From contig CAJPQU010000097.1 in the NCBI GenBank assembly GCA_905372875.1, positions 1 to 7,270 on the forward strand: a DNA stretch of 7,270 nt, read 5' to 3'. How positions within the stretch are numbered: position 1 is the first letter of the stretch; each line of letters starts with the position of its first letter. Of the stretch, positions 1 to 6,424 are shown in pieces. Under the pieces are notes generated by a model. The model was not told the origin of the DNA. It saw nothing but the letters and a program-made list of their open reading frames with translations, and did no database searches. The translations under genes were made by a program, and so were the position numbers. Source of the stretch: an uncultured Schwartzia sp. (GTDB taxonomy: Bacteria > Bacillota > Negativicutes > Selenomonadales > Selenomonadaceae).

Positions 1-1002
1 CATCACCACGCAGACGGCCGCGCCTTTTTTCCATGACACCGGCACGTCCTTCAAGCCCCCCTTAGCGCAGGCCAGCATGATCTCCACCAAGTCACTCTCC
101 AAAAGCGGCAGAACGACCTGAGTTTCTGGATCGCCAAAGCGGGCGTTAAATTCCACGACCTTCGGCCCCTGTTTCGTAATCATCAGCCCCACGTAGAGAC
201 AGCCGCGATAGGGTCGGCCTTCTTCGTTCATGGCCGCCACCATGGGCTCTAAAATCTTTTCCGTGACCTCCGCCAAAAGTGCCGGTGTCATCACCGGCGC
301 CGGCGCATAGGCTCCCATGCCGCCGGTATTCGGCCCCTCGTCGCCATCTTTGGCCCGCTTATGATCCTGGGCGGCTACCATAGGGATGATGGTCTCACCG
401 TCGGTAAAGGCCAGCACCGAGGCTTCTTCTCCTTCCATGAATTCCTCGATGACGATTCGATCCCCCGCTGTGCCGAATACTTTATCCTGCATAATGGTAT
501 CAATGGCTGATACCGCCTCATCGACGGTTTTCGTGAGCAGAACACCTTTCCCCGCCGCCAAACCGTCGGCTTTGATAGCAAAGGGCTGGCGCATCTGCCG
601 CGCATAGACCCGCGCCCGGCCGATGTCGCCAAAAACTTCGTACCGCGCCGTGGGAATGCCGTACCGCTTCATGATCATCTTGGCGTAAACTTTCGATCCT
701 TCAAGCTCGGCAGCGTCCTTCGTCGGTCCGAAAGCGGGGATCCCCGCCGCCGCTAAATCGTCCACGATCCCATTGGTCAGCGGCCCCTCTGGCCCCACCA
801 CTACAAGATCAATGGCTTTCTCCCGCGCCAATGCCACGATCGCTGCATTGTCCTCAATGTTCACATCATTAATACACGTCGCCAATTCCGCTATGCCAGG
901 ATTTCCCGGCACCGCATAAATTTTATCCGCCTTAGGGCTTTGGCTGAGCTTCCACGCCAACGCGTGTTCCCGGCCGCCGCTCCCAATCACTAAAATATTC
1001 AT
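1..1002 (-). CDS. purD: Phosphoribosylamine-glycine ligase (GAR synthetase), 3' end cut by window
   Basis: This ATP-grasp enzyme joins glycine to 5-phosphoribosylamine, the second step of de novo purine synthesis in the cytoplasm. The frame is open from the ATG at 1002 to the window edge, giving 334 residues of the usual 420 or so; about 90 C-terminal residues lie outside. Visible landmarks are the N-terminal GSGGREHAL loop (residues 7-15), VGPEGPL, the ATP-binding KADGLAAGKGV stretch, GPNTGGMGAY, and EFNARFGDPETQ (about 284-295), which carries the metal-binding Glu and Asn of the family. A GGGAG ribosome binding site starts directly after the purH stop and lies 7 nt before the ATG, so this start is secure. 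It is the last gene of the purine operon visible here. Identification is certain from the motifs; the C-terminal end cannot be judged. Confidence 0.97.
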   Translation of the reverse strand, partial: MNILVIGSGGREHALAWKLSQSPKADKIYAVPGNPGIAELATCINDVNIEDNAAIVALAREKAIDLVVVGPEGPLTNGIVDDLAAAGIPAFGPTKDAAELEGSKVYAKMIMKRYGIPTARYEVFGDIGRARVYARQMRQPFAIKADGLAAGKGVLLTKTVDEAVSAIDTIMQDKVFGTAGDRIVIEEFMEGEEASVLAFTDGETIIPMVAAQDHKRAKDGDEGPNTGGMGAYAPAPVMTPALLAEVTEKILEPMVAAMNEEGRPYRGCLYVGLMITKQGPKVVEFNARFGDPETQVVLPLLESDLVEIMLACAKGGLKDVPVSWKKGAAVCVVM

Positions 1003-1014
1003 GGTGCCGCTCCC

Positions 1015-1608
1015 TCACTTTTCGCTCTCAGCGCGAAGGTACTGCTGAATACAGTCGTCATACTGCGCTGTATGAAGGAACGCTTCCTGGGCCAACTGCA
1101 TCCGCAAGAGACCGCTGACACAACCGTCTTTCAGCACCGCGGCGGCCACTTCGTCATAACGCTTAGGATCCGTTACCACCGTAACAAAACGGAAATTCTT
1201 CGCCGCGGCCCGGATCATCGCCGGGCCGCCAATGTCGATATTCTCGATAGCTTCGGTTAAAGATACACTGGCCTTCGCGATAGTCGCCGCGAAAGGGTAG
1301 AGGTTCACCGCCACCAGGTCGATGGGAGTGATCTTATGTTCTTTCATGGCCTGCACGTGGGCAGGATTGTCCCGCACCGCCAAGATCCCACCGTGAATGA
1401 AGGGATTGAGGGTTTTGACCCGACCGTCCATGATCTCGGGAAAGCCGGTGACATCGCTGACATACATGACGGGAATGCCCGCTTCCTTAAGCGCCCGCAT
1501 GGTTCCGCCAGTGGAAACGATCTCAACCCCCGCCGCGTGGAGTTTCCGCGCAAACTCCACCACGCCGGTCTTGTCCGAAACGCTGATCAGCGCCCGCTTA
1601 ATCTTCAT
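1015..1608 (-). CDS. purH: Stand-alone IMP cyclohydrolase (PurH N-terminal domain only)
   Basis: It closes the ring of FAICAR to give IMP, the last step of the pathway. The 197-residue product matches the MGS-like IMP cyclohydrolase domain of bifunctional PurH from start to domain end: SVSDKTG (9-15), STGGT (32-36), TGFPEIMDGRVKTL (54-67), NLYPF (102-106), ENIDIGG (122-128), AAAKN (134-138) and AFLHTAQYD (176-184). Lys65, Tyr104, Asp125 and Lys137 correspond to the conserved active-site residues. The AICAR transformylase domain, about 310 residues in ordinary PurH, is absent. The TGA is followed within 12 nt by the purD ribosome binding site and start, so there is no frameshifted remnant. Two usually conserved histidines differ: KTLHP reads KTLNP and AAKNH reads AAKNF. 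A GTG at 1617 is in frame, but the ribosome binding site supports the ATG at 1608. Purified activity is inferred, not shown. Confidence 0.93.
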   Translation of the reverse strand: MKIKRALISVSDKTGVVEFARKLHAAGVEIVSTGGTMRALKEAGIPVMYVSDVTGFPEIMDGRVKTLNPFIHGGILAVRDNPAHVQAMKEHKITPIDLVAVNLYPFAATIAKASVSLTEAIENIDIGGPAMIRAAAKNFRFVTVVTDPKRYDEVAAAVLKDGCVSGLLRMQLAQEAFLHTAQYDDCIQQYLRAESEK

Positions 1609-1618
1609 AAGTATCACG

Positions 1619-1624
1619 CTCCCT
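1619..1624 (-). promoter_or_regulatory. Ribosome binding site deciding the purH start
   Basis: The AGGGAG sequence lies 10 nt before the ATG at 1608 but only 1 nt before the in-frame GTG at 1617. A ribosome could use the ATG but not the GTG with this site, so the shorter protein (MKIKRALISVSDK) is chosen. It also aligns with the usual N-terminus of PurH proteins. Confidence 0.7.
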
Positions 1625-1647
1625 ATTTATTGTGGATTCTGGATCCT

Positions 1648-2262
1648 TTATGACAAAATATGGACGTGCCGCCCTTCCACCCGAAGCTGCCCCTTGACGC
1701 AAAGCGCAATGGCACGGGGATAGAGCCGATGTTCCTCGTCCAATACCCGCTCCGCCAGCGTCTCTTCCGTATCCTCGGGCAAGACCGGCACTGCCGCCTG
1801 CAAGATGATGGGGCCGCTGTCCGTCCCCTCGTCCACAAAATGAATGGTGCAGCCGGAAACTTTGACGCCGTAGGCCAAGACATCCCGGTGGGCGTGCGCC
1901 CCGGGAAAAGCGGGCAAAAGCGCCGGATGGACATTCAAAATACGCCCCGGGTACTGCTGCACGAAATAGGGGCTGAGGATGCGCATGAAACCCGCCAAAA
2001 TCACCAACGACACATCATGTTGCCGGAGCTTGGCGACAAGCTGCTCCTCAAAATCCCGCCGGGTCTCATAGGCGCGGCGATCGATGAAAGCGTGGGGAAT
2101 CCCCGCCTTTTCTGCTCTCTCCAAGGCCTTTGCTTCGGGTTTATCCGTCAGCACGACGCCGATGGACGCCGGAATCTGACCGCTTTCGACAGCGGTCAGA
2201 ATGGATTGAAGATTGGTGCCCCGCCCTGAGCAGAGGACGCCAAGGATCGGTTTATCCTTCAT
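1648..2262 (-). CDS. purN: Phosphoribosylglycinamide formyltransferase (GAR transformylase)
   Basis: It transfers a formyl group from 10-formyltetrahydrofolate to GAR, giving FGAR. The 204-residue length is usual for PurN. The N-terminal phosphate-binding SGRGTNLQSI (12-21), the AGFMRIL stretch (90-96), the ILNVHPALLPAFPG segment (108-121) and FVDEGTDSGPII (142-153) are all present. Asn110, His112 and Asp148 match the catalytic Asn106, His108 and Asp144 of the E. coli enzyme with a constant offset of four. The ATG overlaps the purM stop as ATGA, so translation is probably coupled to purM. A 39-nt gap separates its TAA from purH. It uses the folate-dependent route; no formate-dependent PurT is seen in the window. 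Confidence 0.97.
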   Translation of the reverse strand: MKDKPILGVLCSGRGTNLQSILTAVESGQIPASIGVVLTDKPEAKALERAEKAGIPHAFIDRRAYETRRDFEEQLVAKLRQHDVSLVILAGFMRILSPYFVQQYPGRILNVHPALLPAFPGAHAHRDVLAYGVKVSGCTIHFVDEGTDSGPIILQAAVPVLPEDTEETLAERVLDEEHRLYPRAIALCVKGQLRVEGRHVHILS

Positions 2263-3311
2263 GAGAACACGCCGCCTTTGATGGTCACCTCATGAGTCCC
2301 GGGGCAAACACGCCCGATCTCATAGACGATCTCTCCCGCTTTTCCCAAGGCGCTTCGTATATTCGCCGCCTCCTCCGCCGCCGCGATGAGAACCATGCCG
2401 ATGCCCATGTTGAAGGTGCGGTACATCTCCGGCCACTCCACGCCGCCCCATGCCTGTAAGAGGCGAAAGATCGGCGGCATCGGCCACGCGTCGGCGTCAA
2501 TCTCCGCCCCTAATCCGTCGGGAAGTGCCCGGGGGATGTTATCGTAAAAGCCGCCGCCAGTGATATGGACCATGCCGTGGAGATCAAAATCCCGGATCAA
2601 CGGCAGACAAAGGCGCGGATAGAGCCGCGTAGGCGTCAAAAGTTCCTCACCGATGGTTTTCCCGCCCAATTCGGCAATCTTCTCATCGCCTTGGAACCCC
2701 TTGACGTCAAACACAATCTTGCGCACCAAAGAAAAACCGTTGGAATGAAGCCCTGAAGACGGCAGCCCCAACAGCACGTCCCCGGCGTTGACCCGCGCGC
2801 TGGTGATGAGCTTCGATTTTTCCACCACCCCGACGGCGAATCCGGCAATGTCGTATTCCCCCGAGGGGTAAAAACCGTGCATTTCCGCCGTTTCACCGCC
2901 AATGAGGGCGCAGCCGGATTCCTTGCAGGCAGTCGCCACACCTTTCACAATATCAGCCACCTGCGTCGGAACAAGTTTTCCTACCGCCAAATAATCGAGG
3001 AAAAAGAGCGGCTCCGCCCCCTGCACGAGAATATCATTCACGCACATGGCCACCGCATCCTGCCCGATGGTATCATGTTTATTAAACAGAAACGCCAGTT
3101 TCAGTTTCGTCCCCACGCCATCAGTTCCCGAAACCAACACCGGTTCCTTATACTGTGCCGTATTGAGGGCGAACAAGCCTCCAAACCCGCCTAAATCCCC
3201 CAGGACCTCCGGCCGGTACGTCGCCCGCACACTGTCCTTGATGAGCCGTACGGATGCGTTGCCCGCGTCGATGTCCACCCCGGCGTCACGGTAAGTGAGT
3301 TTTTCCTCCAT
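2259..3311 (-). CDS. purM: Phosphoribosylformylglycinamidine cyclo-ligase (AIR synthetase)
   Basis: It uses ATP to close FGAM into aminoimidazole ribonucleotide (AIR). The 350-residue protein follows the E. coli PurM pattern closely: YRDAGVDIDAGN (7-18), VLVSGTDGVGTKLK (58-71), MCVNDILVQGAEPLFFLDY (89-107), GGETAEM (138-144), then HSNGFSLVR, the glycine-rich HITGGGFYDNIPR and MYRTFNMGIGM. Two adjacent ATG codons occur, at 3314 and 3311. The GGGGAGG ribosome binding site is 2 nt from the first and 5 nt from the second, so I favour 3311; the choice changes only one Met. The stop overlaps purN by 4 nt. It is preceded by the structured 103-nt stretch between purF and purM, where a hairpin covers part of the ribosome binding site. 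Confidence 0.97.
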   Translation of the reverse strand: MEEKLTYRDAGVDIDAGNASVRLIKDSVRATYRPEVLGDLGGFGGLFALNTAQYKEPVLVSGTDGVGTKLKLAFLFNKHDTIGQDAVAMCVNDILVQGAEPLFFLDYLAVGKLVPTQVADIVKGVATACKESGCALIGGETAEMHGFYPSGEYDIAGFAVGVVEKSKLITSARVNAGDVLLGLPSSGLHSNGFSLVRKIVFDVKGFQGDEKIAELGGKTIGEELLTPTRLYPRLCLPLIRDFDLHGMVHITGGGFYDNIPRALPDGLGAEIDADAWPMPPIFRLLQAWGGVEWPEMYRTFNMGIGMVLIAAAEEAANIRSALGKAGEIVYEIGRVCPGTHEVTIKGGVFS

Positions 3312-3316
3312 CATGA

Positions 3317-3323
3317 CCTCCCC
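3317..3323 (-). promoter_or_regulatory. purM ribosome binding site (GGGGAGG), partly paired in a hairpin
   Basis: GGGGAGG ends 2 nt before the ATG at 3314 and 5 nt before the ATG at 3311, favouring the second ATG as the start. Its first four G residues (3320-3323) form part of the AAGGGG arm of the hairpin at 3320-3337, so access may depend on that stem being open. Confidence 0.65.
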
Positions 3324-3337
3324 TTAACGCGAAGGGG
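3320..3337 (-). promoter_or_regulatory. Hairpin overlapping the purM ribosome binding site
   Basis: On the coding strand CCCCTT-CGCGTT-AAGGGG forms a perfect 6-bp stem with a 6-nt loop. The 3' arm supplies the first four bases of the GGGGAGG ribosome binding site of purM. The pairing is seen directly in the sequence; that it lowers or times purM translation is an inference. There is no run of T residues after it, so it is not an intrinsic terminator. Confidence 0.5.
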
Positions 3338-3351
3338 CGCAATCCCTCGTG

Positions 3352-3384
3352 TCACGCGGCAAGGCCTTGCATCCGCCGCGGTGA
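3352..3384 (-). promoter_or_regulatory. Stem-loop in the purF-purM gap
   Basis: TCAC-GCGGC (3352-3360) pairs with GCCGC-G-GTGA (3375-3384), giving nine base pairs with one bulged base and a 14-nt loop. The loop side contains most of a perfect 12-nt palindrome, GCAAGGCCTTGC (3359-3370). A second palindrome, GGTGAATCACC (3380-3390), shares bases with the stem, so the two structures exclude each other. No T tract follows. Possible roles are mRNA processing or protection between purF and purM; none is demonstrated by the sequence. Confidence 0.45.
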
Positions 3385-3414
3385 ATCACCAATGAATTGA
3401 GCCCCAAGACATTC

Positions 3415-4845
3415 TCAACATTTTTGTCGCTGCTCGAAAACGTATTTATCCGCGCCCGCCGGAGTTTCCCCCTGCGCCACGGGATAATCGCTGTTAAAGC
3501 AGGCGTAACACATGTGGCTCGGATCCGCCGTCGTCATCGCCTGTGCCAGCCCTTCCAGCGACAAGAAATGCAGGGCGTCCGCCCCGATGTACTCACGAAT
3601 CTCCTCCACGGACTTCGTGGCGGCGATGAGTTCCTTGCGCACCGAAGTATCAATACCATAGTAACAGGGATATCCCACCGGCGGCGAACTGACGCACATG
3701 CGGACTTCCCGCGCCCCGGCAGCCCGCAGCATCTTAACAATCTTGCCGCTGGTGGTACCCCGCACGATGGAATCATCTACCATGATCACCGATTTTCCGG
3801 CCACCACCGAGCGAATGGCATTGAGCTTCAGCTTCACCGCCGTGTCCCGCTTCTTCTGGGTCGGCTGGATGAAGGTGCGCCCGATATAGCGGTTCTTCAT
3901 CAGTCCCTCCACGAAGGGAATCCCCGACTCGTAAGCGAACCCCGTAGCCGCCGTCGTCCCCGAATCGGGCACAGAGATCACAATATCCCCCCGGTAGCCG
4001 CTCTCCCGCGCCAAGATCCGCCCCATCATGAAGCGGGCGTCATGGACGCTCTGCCCGTCGATGACAGAATCGGGACGGGCGAAATAAATGTACTCAAAAA
4101 TGCAGGACGCCAGCTTCGCCGCCGGGGCAAAACGCACCGATTTCACGCCGCTGTCGTCGATGATCACCATTTCTCCCGGCGCAATATCCCGCACAAATTC
4201 CGCACCGATGACGTCGAGGCCGCAGCTCTCCGAGGAGATCACCCAGCCGCCGTCCAGCCGCCCCAGACATAGGGGACGAAAGCCTTGGGGATCCCGCGCC
4301 CCGATAAGCTTCGACTCCGTCATCAGGGTGATGCAGTACGCTCCCTTCACCTGATTGAGGCTGTCCGTCAAGCGTTCCTCCACGCTCTCTTTGCGGGAGC
4401 GGGCGATAAGGTTCAGGATAACTTCCGTATCAATGGAAGTTTGGAAGATCGTCCCCTGCTGCTCCAACTGATGGCGAATCTCCGCCGCGTTGGTCAGATT
4501 GCCGTTGTGGGCGAGACTGATCTTGCCTCCGGCATAATTGACAATGAGGGGCTGGGTATTCGCCAAGAGGCTCGACCCCGTGGTCGAATAGCGCACGTGG
4601 CCGATGGCCATGCGCTGCCCGTCCATGTGGGGCACCTGATGGCGAAATACTTCGTTCACCAGTCCCATCCCCCGGGACACATCCATCCACGCCCCGTCGG
4701 TGACGGCGATCCCCGCCGACTCCTGCCCCCGGTGCTGCAAAGCATACAGCCCCAAGTAGGTCAGCGCGGACACGTCTTCGCCCGGCGCGAAAACGCCAAA
4801 GACGCCGCATTCCTCTTTCCATCTGCTCCCCAAACGTTCTGACAT
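3415..4845 (-). CDS. purF: Amidophosphoribosyltransferase (glutamine PRPP amidotransferase), Fe-S type
   Basis: It catalyses the committed step, making phosphoribosylamine from PRPP and glutamine, and in the family it is feedback-inhibited by purine nucleotides. The 476-residue protein begins with a 12-residue propeptide before EECGVFG; Cys13 becomes the N-terminal nucleophile after self-cleavage. The Ntn-type glutaminase domain shows LQHRGQESAGIA (36-47), HVRYSTTG (83-90), HNGNL (113-117) and SIDTEV (137-142). The phosphoribosyltransferase domain carries SVPDSG (291-296) and the PRPP loop VIMVDDSIVRGTTS (353-366). Cys248, Cys394, Cys446 and Cys449 fit the four [4Fe-4S] ligands of the Bacillus subtilis enzyme; the first two correspond exactly to mature Cys236 and Cys382. 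This predicts an oxygen-sensitive cluster. The ATG follows the purC stop by a single base, so coupled translation is likely. Confidence 0.98.
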   Translation of the reverse strand: MSERLGSRWKEECGVFGVFAPGEDVSALTYLGLYALQHRGQESAGIAVTDGAWMDVSRGMGLVNEVFRHQVPHMDGQRMAIGHVRYSTTGSSLLANTQPLIVNYAGGKISLAHNGNLTNAAEIRHQLEQQGTIFQTSIDTEVILNLIARSRKESVEERLTDSLNQVKGAYCITLMTESKLIGARDPQGFRPLCLGRLDGGWVISSESCGLDVIGAEFVRDIAPGEMVIIDDSGVKSVRFAPAAKLASCIFEYIYFARPDSVIDGQSVHDARFMMGRILARESGYRGDIVISVPDSGTTAATGFAYESGIPFVEGLMKNRYIGRTFIQPTQKKRDTAVKLKLNAIRSVVAGKSVIMVDDSIVRGTTSGKIVKMLRAAGAREVRMCVSSPPVGYPCYYGIDTSVRKELIAATKSVEEIREYIGADALHFLSLEGLAQAMTTADPSHMCYACFNSDYPVAQGETPAGADKYVFEQRQKC

Positions 4846-4846
4846 T

Positions 4847-5560
4847 TCAGCGTTCTTCTCCCGTCAGGCGGCGCAGCATTTCTTTATAGGCGCCTTCCAC
4901 GTTCCCCAAATCCCGCCGGAAGCGATCCTTATCCAATTTCTCATGGGTATCGCTGTCCCAAAAGCGGCAATTATCCGGCGAAATTTCGTCCCCCAGCAGG
5001 ATCTTGCCGTTAGCGCGGCCGAACTCCAGCTTGAAGTCGATGAGATCCACCTTCTTCTCCTTCAAGAATTTCGTCAGGATCTCATTGATCCGAAGGCCCA
5101 ACTTTTCGATCTCCGCTACTTCTTCCGGCGTAGCTAAATGAAGGATCTGGACGTGATAATAGTTGAGGAGCGGATCGTTTAAGGGATCGCTCTTATAGTA
5201 CAGCTCCACGATGGGCTGGGAGAGCTTCGTGCCCTCTTTCAGGCCGAGGCGCTCCGCCAGACTTCCGGCGGCGACGTTTCGCATGACGACTTCGAGGGGA
5301 ATCATGTCCAATTTCTTCACTAGCATCTCCCGGTCGCTGGGCATGCTGAGGTAATGGGTAGAAATTCCTTCTTTTTCCAACATCTGGAAGAAAAAGGCCG
5401 TCATTTTGTTGTTCATGATGCCTTTATCGGCAATGGTCCCTTTTTTCGCCCCGTTCCCGGCGGTGGCGTCATCCTTATAGTAAACTAAAAGTTCCGTCGC
5501 ATTATTCGTAGCGTACATGATCTTGGCCTTACCCTCGTAGAGCGCTTCCTTCTTTTCCAT
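4847..5560 (-). CDS. purC: Phosphoribosylaminoimidazole-succinocarboxamide synthase (SAICAR synthetase)
   Basis: It joins aspartate to CAIR with ATP to form SAICAR. The 237-residue length is that of single-domain bacterial PurC. Seen in order: the N-terminal LYEGKAKIMY (7-16), DDATAGNGAKKGTI (30-43), VVMRNVAAGSLAERLG (91-106), IDFKLEFG (174-181), GDEISPDNCRFWD (190-202) and DKDRFRRDLG (210-219), all hallmarks of the family. The AGGAGGG ribosome binding site lies 10 nt before the ATG. It is 81 nt downstream of purE, the second-longest gap in the operon, with no clear terminator or promoter seen in it. PurF begins 1 nt after its stop. The next enzyme, adenylosuccinate lyase PurB, is not in the window. 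Confidence 0.98.
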   Translation of the reverse strand: MEKKEALYEGKAKIMYATNNATELLVYYKDDATAGNGAKKGTIADKGIMNNKMTAFFFQMLEKEGISTHYLSMPSDREMLVKKLDMIPLEVVMRNVAAGSLAERLGLKEGTKLSQPIVELYYKSDPLNDPLLNYYHVQILHLATPEEVAEIEKLGLRINEILTKFLKEKKVDLIDFKLEFGRANGKILLGDEISPDNCRFWDSDTHEKLDKDRFRRDLGNVEGAYKEMLRRLTGEER

Positions 5561-5641
5561 CGTGTTCTGTCCCTCCTGAAAACTTGTATCCCCTTGATTT
5601 TTTGCGAAACTGCTTCGATGAAGGTGCGAGGCCTCCGCCGA

Positions 5642-6127
5642 TCAAAGCTGGGCCTGGACCCGCGCTGACTTCTGCTCCACCTCTTTCGCTAAATTCACCC
5701 GGTGCTCTTTGAGCTTTGCCGAGAGCGTCTCATCAGACAGCGCTAAGATCTGCACCGCGAAGAGCGCCGCGTTCTTGGAGCCGTTGATGGCCATGGTGCC
5801 CACGGGAATCCCCGACGGCATCTGCACCGTAGCGAAGAGCGCGTCCATGCCGTTTAGAGGTGACGCGTTGATGGGGACGCCGATGACGGGCAGTGTCGTA
5901 TGACTGGCCACCACTCCTGCCAAATGCGCCGCTCCTCCGGCCGCCGCAATGAAAAGGCGAACGCCTCTCTCTGGGGCGGTCTTCACTAATTGCTCTACTT
6001 TCGCCGGGGTACGATGAGCCGAGGCTACCGTCACCTCCGCCTCGACACCAAATTGTTTCAGTGTCTCTACCGCCGGTTTCATGATAGGCCAGTCGGAATC
6101 GCTGCCGATAAGAATGGCTGCTTTCAT
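5642..6127 (-). CDS. purE: N5-carboxyaminoimidazole ribonucleotide mutase (class I PurE)
   Basis: It moves the carboxylate of N5-CAIR to carbon to give CAIR. The 161-residue protein has GSDSDWPIM (8-16), SAHRTP (36-41), AAAGGAAHLAGVVA (61-74), GVPI (83-86) and QMPSGIPVGT (102-111). SAHRTP together with GGAAHL marks the bacterial class I mutase; class II AIR carboxylases carry SAHKGP and AGRSN instead. Class I enzymes normally depend on PurK, which is not encoded in this window. A TTG at 6130 precedes the ATG at 6127 in frame. The AGGAG ribosome binding site is 7 nt from the TTG and 10 nt from the ATG; I take the ATG because the protein then begins MKAAILIGSDSD, like its family. It is the first gene of the purine operon and lies behind a long repeat-bearing leader. 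Confidence 0.97.
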   Translation of the reverse strand: MKAAILIGSDSDWPIMKPAVETLKQFGVEAEVTVASAHRTPAKVEQLVKTAPERGVRLFIAAAGGAAHLAGVVASHTTLPVIGVPINASPLNGMDALFATVQMPSGIPVGTMAINGSKNAALFAVQILALSDETLSAKLKEHRVNLAKEVEQKSARVQAQL

Positions 6128-6167
6128 CAATCTTCATCTCCTAAAAGTTTCCTTGAAACATGCATCC

Positions 6168-6190
6168 GCCGACGAACCAAAGCTGTCGGC
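6168..6190 (-). promoter_or_regulatory. Small stem-loop in the purE leader
   Basis: GCCGAC (6168-6173) and GTCGGC (6185-6190) form a perfect 6-bp stem with an 11-nt loop. Further downstream in the transcript a 5-bp GTTTC-AAG-GAAAC hairpin (6147-6159) is followed by TTTT and then the purE AGGAG. The second hairpin is too weak to call a terminator. An attenuation role for the pair is only a possibility. Confidence 0.3.
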
Positions 6191-6209
6191 TACACCTTCA
6201 CTATAATAA

Positions 6210-6416
6210 CCACTAAACACTCGACGCTTACGCTGGCCTTTGCTAAGTGGTTAGGTATAATTCTCACTAAACTTTCGCGCCCTGCGGTCGCTTTCGTTAA
6301 GTGTTCATATTTCACCATACCCACTAAGCGCAGGCGGCGCTTACGCTTGCCTTTGCTAAGTGGTTAGGTATAATTCTCACTAAACTCCCGCGCCCTGCGG
6401 TCGCTTTCGTTAAGTG
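6210..6416 (-). repeat. Cluster of four hairpins in two tandem units (pur leader)
   Basis: This stretch contains four imperfect palindromes in the order B1 (6210-6250), A1 (6265-6303), B2 (6321-6363) and A2 (6378-6416). The B type has a 9-bp stem with one T-T mismatch, from CCACTTAGC to GCTTAGTGG, most complete in B2. The A type pairs CACTTAA with TTTAGTG, also with one mismatch. An identical 14-nt spacer separates B from A in both units. Because all four stems share a CACTTA/TAGTG core, they could also pair with each other. The arrangement resembles REP- or MITE-like palindromic elements known from many bacteria. There is no coding capacity and no target-site duplication that I can identify. 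Whether the family recurs elsewhere in the genome cannot be seen here. Confidence 0.75.
6225..6311. repeat. Direct repeat copy 1 (87 bp)
   Basis: It matches 6338-6424 at 84 of 87 positions by direct comparison, at an offset of 113 bp. The differences are at 6235 (G/T) and at two adjacent T/C positions near 6273-6274. The repeat covers most of hairpin B1, the 14-nt spacer and all of hairpin A1. Confidence 0.9.
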
Positions 6417-6424
6417 TTCATATT
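6338..6424. repeat. Direct repeat copy 2 (87 bp)
   Basis: This is the second copy of the 87-bp repeat, 113 bp from the first. Its right edge overlaps the -10 box of the proposed purine promoter (6422-6427). At the matching edge of copy 1 the TATAAT is not present, so the promoter belongs to the sequence flanking copy 2 rather than to the repeat itself. Confidence 0.9.

Noticed and set aside
1003..1015. Frameshift or premature stop explaining the short purH
   Set aside because: The cyclohydrolase domain is complete to its usual end, and the purD ribosome binding site and coding sequence follow at once, leaving no room for any transformylase remnant.
1397..2229. Several plus-strand open frames of 100-190 codons opposite purH and purN, and others opposite purF
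   Set aside because: They lie antisense to genes with full family motifs, have no family motifs of their own that I recognise, and are the expected by-product of GC-rich coding sequence.
5733..6137. A 134-codon minus-strand frame starting at ATG 6137 and overlapping purE
   Set aside because: Its ATG touches the AGGAG with no spacing, and its protein is a frame-shifted read of PurE with no family features.
6256..6261. TATAAT on the plus strand inside the repeat spacer (and again at 6369-6374)
   Set aside because: There is no -35 match at usual spacing and no plus-strand gene downstream; the AT-rich spacer gives the match by chance.
6210..6424. Tandem repeats as a CRISPR array
   Set aside because: There are only two copies, the repeat is 87 bp with internal palindromes, and there are no short unique spacers or cas genes.
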